DNA from: Bolinopsis microptera
Taxonomy: Eukaryota > Ctenophora > Tentaculata > Lobata > Bolinopsidae
DNA: 64,000 nt
Reading direction: 5' to 3'
Assembly: GCF_026151205.1 (NCBI RefSeq)
Contig: NC_087084.1
Span: 6,069,538 to 6,133,537, forward strand
Numbering within the stretch: the stretch's first letter is position 1; every line of letters starts with the position of its first letter. The notes under the pieces are model-generated. The model had not been told where the DNA came from and made no database searches. It saw only the letters and a list, made by a program, of their open reading frames with translations. A program made the translations under genes and the position numbers. Shown here piece by piece: positions 56,490-64,000 of the stretch.

Positions 56490-57235
56490 ATGATCAATAA
56501 TTAATAACGGCAACGCTAATTTGTCCTTATTGGACTTTATTTTTACGGACATAAGTTAATAGTTGCTGCAAATGCCAAATGCTACAACTACAAGTTAAGC
56601 CCTATAAGCGTTCATTTTAATGTCCGTTCATTTTAATTTTAATATCCGTTCGAATATTGGCGGACGTTTTAAATTGTAATTAAATAGACCATTGAGCGGT
56701 CGCGTTTATTTTAATGTCCGCTCAAAATTATTCCCGTTCACATTATTTCCGGTTGCAGTACGGGTAAAATAACGTCCGAATAAAGCTATCCGATAAGCTC
56801 AGGCAGAGCTTTCGGACTGCGTAAAACTAAACAACTTAAAACGTTGAAGAACGCCGTTAAGACATCTGTTGTTAACTCACCTAAAACACAAACATACGTC
56901 ATACAGTCCAATGGCGAAGAATTCACAGCCAACTGAGCAAGTCATAAGCTCGGAAACGCTCAAAAGCGTAGTAAAACGTGTTGTCGAGGAAGAGGACCGC
57001 AGTCTAGTCGCAACGTCATTGTATTTGGTCTGTTACAAGGGAGCGAGATATATAGAGAACTTATTGACACAGTTAGCGTGATTTTCCAAAACATTGGACA
57101 GAAACCGAAGATTGTTGAAGCGTGCAAAATTGCCAGAAAATCTAAGGACAATTTAGTTACAGCATCATTAATAAATGAGCAATTACGTTATTCGTTTAAG
57201 TTATTGCAAAATATTTGATTCCAATAAATAAAATC
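56490..57235 (+). repeat. ORF1-bearing retroelement fragment, copy 1
   Basis: About 700 bp that is largely repeated at 59040-59730. It contains TAATGTCCGTT words and the start of an ORF1-like protein: MAKNSQPTEQVISS, LKSVVKRVVEEEDRS, then in shifted frames NVIVFG and IFQNIGQKPKIVEACKIARK. This last part matches RNIMVFGL...GEKPRVEACRIGKK in the 23.9-kb gene. Frameshifts (for example a 3-4 base insertion after GACCGCAGTC) break it. Confidence 0.7.
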
Positions 57236-57405
57236 CGCCTTGTGCCGCGTGCGCTAATTTACTAATTCTGTACTCGCCTGCGTACACTGTACTGTACAGT
57301 GTACAGCAGGAGCAGGCCTGCAGGCATCATGCTACATGCGATTTTACAAATAATGTTCGACTTCAATTTAGACTTTCAGTTGTTGTAGTTGTACTGTATA
57401 CTTAG

Positions 57406-59018
57406 GGCCGTATTTACCAAATTTGCTTAAAGTACGACCTTAAAGGAAGAATTTTAAGTATCACGTTAAAGTGACACTTAAAAAGTTGGACCTTAATCGA
57501 AATTCGTATTTACCAACTGGAAATAGCTCGTACTTTAATTTATAGGTTGACCTCCCACTTATGCTCTAAGTGGGAGGTCAACCTTTAACTAAAATTGTTA
57601 TTCACCAAAATTTTATCACTGAACTGACACTTTAAGTGCAGAATTAGATGTATTGTAATGTATTGTATAAGAAGATGATGAGTATCAGGAGGTAATTAGG
57701 GGAAAATAGACTGCTGAGAGATTAAATAGAGAGCAAGATTAACAAATTTTACTAATTATCAGGAGAGCTGTTAGCACAAAGCTATCAGGAGGTAAACCAA
57801 TGTTTGCGAGTTGCTGTAATATGTTTCTGATCGAAATCCGTTTGTCTGATTTGTTTACTCCTGATTAAACTTTAGTAAATTTGAATAATTAATGAGTATT
57901 GAGTACGACGACTTGTTAAACCTACAACGGCAGCGGGTAGAATCTAGAGTTATTCAGCGCAGGCCTGTCTCACTAAGAGACCGATTTAACCTACTGGAGG
58001 CATACGATGACGTAGATTTTTACTACCGATTTCGAGTCAAGATAGAAGGTTTCCTTCTCATCCTCCAAGCCGTAGAGCCCCTACTTTCTCAGTACAGGAA
58101 ACAAACCAATTCCTCATTGAGCCCGGTACAGCAGCTCTCTGTGGCGCAACGGCTTTGCAGATCTCTTGTGGCGACATTCAGCAAGCTCAAAGAAAAAACC
58201 CTCGTTGGGAGTGAAGAACGAGGTAAAGAATTTTCCTGCCTCGTCATCTCACCTTAAGTTTAACTGTAAGAGGACAACAACAGAAGAGACGTACCAGGAG
58301 CGGGCAGAAGAGATACATCAAGCGAGAATGGGGATGCTGACCACGCAGCAAATACAGATGTCAGAAAGGCATGAACTGTGGATGGAGATTTTGAAGGGCC
58401 TTACAGTCAATTTGGTGCCAACCTCATCCCGATTACCATTTTCAGGTGGCCTTCCCGCCGAGCTTGAGGGTGAAAACATAGCTGATTTTTCATTTTATTA
58501 TGAATATTTTACTTTCACTTCAATATTTACTCTATTTTTACTCTTGAAACGCTAGTGTTTTTATTGTTTTTCACACGGTGCAAGTACATAATTAACCGTT
58601 AAATGAGTAGAGATCTTAATTGTAAATGAGTCAAAATCAATACGTTTAGCTGTAATATGACAGCTATAATATAACCGCTAATCATAACCAACTATAATAT
58701 ATTTTAGAATATAACTGTTACATATGTAACAGATTTTAAACTTTAAGTATGAGGTCTGTAGATTAAGGGTGACATAGGTGTACCTTAAAAATAGTCGTTT
58801 TAAGTGTGAGTTTAAGTACGAACTTGAGTATGACTCGATTTGGTAAATACCAATTTTGAGGGATTTTAAGTGTGACACTTAAAAATTAAGGGTGACACTT
58901 AAAAGAGAATTTCGTGAATACCATTTGTAGAGTTGCCACTTAAACTCCTTTTTAAGTGCGACCTCATCCTTAAACTGCTGTTTAAGTATGACCTAAATGT
59001 TGGTAAATACGGCCCTAA
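57406..59018 (+). mobile_element. PIF/Harbinger-like relic, ~1.6 kb
   Basis: Inverted ends TTAGGGCCGTATTTACCAA (57406) and its inverse (59000-59018), with sub-terminal repeats of GACCTTAA/TTAAGTGTGACA words. Plus-strand frame 57892-58257 encodes IEYDDLLNLQRQRVESRVIQ, DDVDFYYRFRVKIEGFLLIL and SSLSPVQQLSVAQRL. This is like the N-terminus of Harbinger transposases. The catalytic DDE part is absent. A second piece (58266-58450, EETYQERAEEIHQARMG) resembles the Myb-like accessory protein of that superfamily. Only a TA is shared by both flanks, so the target duplication is unclear. A perfect 17-bp-stem hairpin lies at 57545-57583 (GGTTGACCTCCCACTTA). Confidence 0.7.
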
Positions 59019-59039
59019 TTGTGTCGGTTTATATATTTA

Positions 59040-59730
59040 CCAGGCGGCGCTCAAATTGCATGATCAATAACGCTAATTTGTCCTTATTGGACTTTATTTT
59101 TACGGACATAAGTTAATAGTTGCAAATGCCAGATGCTACAAGTTAAGCACTAGCGTTCATTTTAATGTCCGTTTATTTTAATATCCGTTCGAATTTTGGC
59201 GGACGTTTTAAATTGTTAGTAAATAGAGCATTGAGCGGTCACGTTTATTTTAATGTCCTCTCAAAATTATGGCTACGCCCGTTCACATTATTTCCGGTTG
59301 CGGTACGGGTAAAATAACGTCCGAATAAAGCTATCCGATAAACTCAGGCAGAGCTTTCGGACTGTAAAACTGGACAACTTGAAATGTTGAAGAACGCCGT
59401 TAAGACATCTGTTGTTGACTCACCTAAAACACAAACATACAGTTCAATGGCGAAGAATTCACAGCCAAAGCTGAGCAAGTCATAAGCTTGGAAACGCTCA
59501 AAAGCGTAGTAAAACGTGTTGTTGAGGAAGAGGACCGCAGTCGCAACGTCATTGTATTTGGTACGTCACAAGGGAGCGAGATATATAGAGAACTTATTGA
59601 CACAGTTAGCGAGATTTTTCAAAACATTGGACAGAAACCATAGATTGTTGAAGCGTGCAGAATTGCCACGAAATCTAAGGACAATTCAGTTACAGCATCA
59701 TTAATAAGTGAGCTTACGTTATTCGTTTAA
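59040..59730 (+). repeat. ORF1-bearing retroelement fragment, copy 2
   Basis: Repeats 56490-57210 at roughly 90-95% identity by eye, including the ORF1-like start and the VACKIA-type region. It ends at ATTCGTTTAAG, where the CTGT microsatellite begins. Confidence 0.75.
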
Positions 59731-60160
<430 letters not shown>

Positions 60161-60174
60161 AATTTCCGAGCGGC

Positions 60175-60940
60175 TTAATTAAGAAAACGGTAAGAGTTAC
60201 GGCAGTCTCTATATTTACTAGGCGTTTTTAATGCTAAATGTGTTTCACTTTCAGTGTTTCATAGGTAATGAAACATATTAACATAATATTAATATTATGA
60301 ATTGGGTCATGCCATGTGAATTTTATATGCTAATCTGCATTCATCACGCTTTTTATACTAATAAATTATTCTTATGTAATGAGTAAGCACGAGAATTTAC
60401 CTATGATACTAATACTAATAATAATAATTAGAACCCATAGATTTATTTTTTCTGGCATTACCATTTAGTGACAAAATTCGTGCTACCCAGGGTCTGCAGG
60501 CCACCTGGCCACCCATGATGGGGTGTCATAATCATGTATTTGTAACTTGCGGTGGATCGAACAAGTAGCCTCAAAACTATTTGGACTGTAATACTAATAT
60601 GTAATAGCCCCTAGGCTTATTAAACAACATAACTCATGATGCTAATTTGCTCAAAAGACACTTTTAACACATTTCTCAAGGTAACTTCATGATAGCTATT
60701 AGAGCCTCAGACGTGTTACCGAAGCTCTAATGTTCTACAAAAAAATGTATAATCATGTTTTTGGCTAATACTATGACAAAATTAAAAACTACTCTTTTCG
60801 TAATTCATTTATTTGCAAAACTTTGATTATCAGAACAGTATTTCAATAATAATAGTAATACTATTTTCCAAAACTGCTTATCTATCAAAAGTTTATTAAC
60901 ATCTACTTTCAGTTTATAGATTACACTAATCTTAAGTCTA
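60175..60940. other. Intergenic sequence 3' of the transposase-like gene
   Basis: AT-rich DNA; no gene, RNA or clear repeat recognised. Confidence 0.35.
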
Positions 60941-63923
60941 TTAATCGAAATCCTTAAATAATTCCCTGTTAAAGGGCGTATCTTTAACTTTCTTCGACTT
61001 TGGAGTCGAGTCTGTATCAGTTCTGTACCGCTTGTGCGTTACTCTACCCGAAAACTCTTTCCGTGCAGCTCCTATCTGGAGGACACTCATCAATTGAGTG
61101 TCTTCAGTCCGTCGTCGTTGAACAGCGTGGGACACAAGTGCGACAGTGTGCTCCACAGATTGACTATGGCAAGGAATCCTACAAATCAGAGGGGCTTCCC
61201 GTATCTTTTCCAGTTCAGCACTTGACATTACGGAGAGGAGGGGAGGGCACGTTACTCGCTCCCACTCATTGTCGTACGTCTGGAAGAATATCTTCATTGG
61301 AACCGGACCGTTCTCTTTCTGAATGAAGGGCAAATTAGTTATTTGATCGGTAAATCGTAATAATAATATAACTGAAACAGGGACAGAGTTCGTGGTATAT
61401 TTGACAGACTAGGTAGACTCAGCAAATTAGTTAACAAATTCTGCATTCTGCTAGTTCAGTAGAATGAACGCACAGTCTTACTTTTCGTTTGTCAGATTTT
61501 GATGCAAAAGCATAATATCGGCAGACTTACTAAGTCTGCCGATCACTTAACATGGTCACTTAACATGGTAAAGTATCGTCAATTGGTTTGGAAATCAAAC
61601 CATTGCATAATTACAATATCACTATAGTTATACATGCTCTATAAACTCACCTCAACTTTCATTCTGACCATCTCAAAATATGTCGTACATTTGAAGACTA
61701 TCTTCGGGCACTTGAAATGTCGGATTCGTCTAGGTCGCCGAACGCCAGACTCTCTTTCAACGTGCTTGTCCCACTCCTCTGAACGACGAATATTCTTTAC
61801 GATCCCTATTCCTTTCTCTCGATGGTCTCTGTTGTGATCGCCTGGATAATAAATATGTATATAAAGTTTTTTACAATAGATGTAAAATATTGTTGGTTGG
61901 ATATTGTGTTAAAGTCAAGTGTGCAAGTGAATTTATAACCGCAAGAATTCGGACGTAAGCACAGAATACCACTACCAGCTGAATATTCACTGCTCTGATA
62001 GTAATAGTATCATATTGTTATTTTAAGTGTGCCTAGCTATATTACCCACTTTCCGTATTCATTTTTTGTTGTTGTTATTCTTACCTAGCATGGCGAGTAT
62101 CACACTCTCGGGATGAGCCATATAGCCGTTCTGTTGTATTGACTCGAATATGACCTTACGCTCTGCTGGTTCGCAGTGTTCTCTTGTGAACCGTATTTGG
62201 TCAAATAGGTGGGCTGGGGCGTCTATTAAGCTGCTCTTCATCTTGATGTTGGCAAACACCTATTGAGATTTAGTCCAATTTAATAGAAATTCTGAGTAAC
62301 TTTGGTACTTAAGGGAAACATAGGCTGAACATTCTCTGATTTTCATCAATATTGTAAGAGCATTTAAATTTGAATAAACATTAGCAATCAATTCACAAGT
62401 GCCAGCACTGTAATCTGATTTTTACCTTGTAATAGACATTTACAATAAAGTTGACCATCCTCTCTAAACACTCCGAAATATGGGAGTTGTAGGTAAGATC
62501 CCCCGAAATGTAAAATCGGAGGATTCTGGCCCCAAACGTAATCCACCGAGCAGTGGAGCAGTTTCCTATCGCGTTATACACGAAGTCGTCGTGTAAACCA
62601 GTCTCGACAGTGATGCAGTACTTATACATAAGTTTTGCATCATTTGACATCTTACTCAGCGTCTGAAAAAAAAACAGATTGTTATTAATTTTAACGTTGC
62701 TAGGTAAGAGCTCTATGATTTTGTCGAACATTATCGCAATGATTGATAAACATGGAACTGCAAAACGGTTCAGTAAGTTATCTTCCCAGCAAATTATAAA
62801 CGTAGTTACTATCTAACAATAAGATTATCCATTATTAACCATATCAATTTTAAATTATATATCACCTCTTGGGGCAGTCGAGGAAAACCTTTGCCAATCT
62901 TTTTAAATACTCTAACTGGTTTCAGCCAAAGTTCGTTGGACATAATGAAGGGCCCCATAGGTCCGTCAAAGTCACCAGGTGCTGTAATGATATATAATAA
63001 TGATATACACGTTATTTTGAGTGTAAGTGTAAGAATTAACGATGATAATATTAATTGTAAAGTGAAATTTATTGGCGTAGTTATCGAGGAAATCCCTGCA
63101 ATCGTTATAGTAATAAGGAATGTTTAATACTGTGGAAATTCTGAACTGTTATTTTAAAATACTATAACATATCTCTAAATTTAAAATAAATAACACACCC
63201 TTGGTACTTCCTCCATAGTGAAAGTACAATTTTCTCAAGGGGAGTTCCACTTGGTGTAAGAGGCACAGGGCTCTTTGGAGTGTTCGATGTAGCAGAACCT
63301 CAAACTCTCGAAAAGCACCTCCCTGAAAATTGTTTATTTTAATATGTTTTAACGAACGAAATGGTTGTCTAATAGTATCCAATGCTCAGCTAAAAGATGA
63401 AAAGTTCCTTATCTGAAATGAAAAATAAGTTATTTACTTACCAGATAGCCAGAATTAACACTAGTGTTGTCTCCACCTATACACAATGTTTTGTCCGTGC
63501 TTATCCCTCGACTTTCAAAGTAGTTACACAATCCCAGAGCAAGGCCTTTACCTGTGGTATGAAGATTAAGTAATCAACAAAGAATCGGCATAAATGTAAC
63601 ATTGTAACTGCAGAACCTATTCCGGAAATCTAATGCAACATTAAAATGGAACGAGACATATATAACGTTAGTCGTTAGACCGTTTATTATGTACCAATGA
63701 TCAAAATAACATCGCAATGTATAAAAATATATTCATCTAAGTATAATCTTTATCTAGTGCTTACCAGTCGATTGCTCAGGAACAAACATCCCCAAAGGGA
63801 TCGCACCAGGCTGTTCTACCACAGAGTAGTGGCTCCGTTTCCCCACACTATGTCGTATGTGACCTTTTTCATCTTTTTGGCTCATCCTTATATTCTTATC
63901 CTCCTTTCCGTCAAAGAATATTG
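60941..63923 (-). CDS. Intact spliced transposase-like gene (RNase H-like, hAT-type?), 5' end beyond window
   Basis: Eight exons: 63923-63765, 63551-63442, 63322-63199, 62981-62866, 62662-62426, 62259-62085, 61841-61651, 61318-60941. Every junction has GT-AG borders and matching phase; 1490 nt encode about 496 residues with no interruption, ending KDFD and TAA. Key blocks: AAIFFDGKEDKNIRMS, LCIGGDNTSVNSGYL, LQRALCLLHQVELPLRKL, NCSTARWITFGARILRFYIS, NGYMAHPESVILAML, IPCHSQSVEHTVALVSHAVQ. The spacing of FFDGKED and GGDNTSVN aspartates and the ARW box resemble RNase H-like transposases such as hAT. Relatives are repetitive in many invertebrate genomes. The basic C-terminus (KRYRT..STPKSKKVK) could be a nuclear signal. 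Being spliced and unbroken, it may be a domesticated host gene. Confidence 0.78.
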
Positions 63924-64000
63924 CTGCAAAATAGCTGTTTTTAATCTAAAGCGTACTAATTCTAATGGTAAAGTTAATGTCGCTGTTTATTTTTAAAATT

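Overview
This is eukaryotic DNA, AT-rich and heavily loaded with repeats. It has spliced genes with short GT-AG introns (mostly 60-900 bp), an actin gene, a carbohydrate sulfotransferase, a rhodopsin-like GPCR, receptors built from phase-1 exons, LINE, Penelope-like, Harbinger and hAT relics, and telomere-like TTAGGG units. Together these point to an invertebrate animal. An early-branching animal such as a hydrozoan cnidarian fits best, but that is inference. No prokaryotic gene organisation is seen.

Left part (1-26.7 kb): nine copies of a small two-exon gene family, all on the minus strand. Exon 1 (about 61 nt) encodes a signal peptide and ends in phase 1. Exon 2 encodes a short stalk, a four-cysteine EGF-like motif, one transmembrane segment and a short cytoplasmic tail. 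I find no named family for it. It is the strongest candidate here for an undescribed system. Between copies 2 and 3 lie two minisatellites and a 5'-truncated LINE. Three more minisatellites lie around copies 2 and 3. Between copies 8 and 9 lie a frameshifted orphan GPCR gene and a retroelement ORF1-like gene flanked by 268-bp direct repeats.

Middle part (27-36 kb): the 3' end of an unidentified plus-strand gene preceded by CRE-like tandem repeats; a 1.4-kb foldback of a GIY-YIG (Penelope-like) fragment nested inside a MITE-like element; a 3.8-kb element with ~1-kb inverted arms carrying a broken PIN/FEN-like nuclease gene; and a set of short repeats sharing the word TTAACGCACGG.

Right part (37-64 kb): a five-exon receptor gene (signal peptide, lectin-like region, apple-like module, TM), two of whose exons lie between inverted terminal repeats; a frameshifted relic with a PD-(D/E)XK-like motif; a two-exon PAN-Sushi-TM receptor whose C-terminus and stop codon come from a dispersed repeat; a five-exon actin gene one base short of an open frame; seven 3' exons of a carbohydrate sulfotransferase; a Harbinger relic between two copies of an ORF1-like repeat; a 430-bp CTGT microsatellite; and eight exons of an intact transposase-like gene that runs off the right edge.

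The receptor-like genes (EGF-like family, apple-like, PAN-Sushi, GPCR) make the window rich in cell-surface proteins. Nothing in the sequence shows that they act in one pathway. Coding exons were assigned by reading splice sites and checking that phases add up; no expression data were available.
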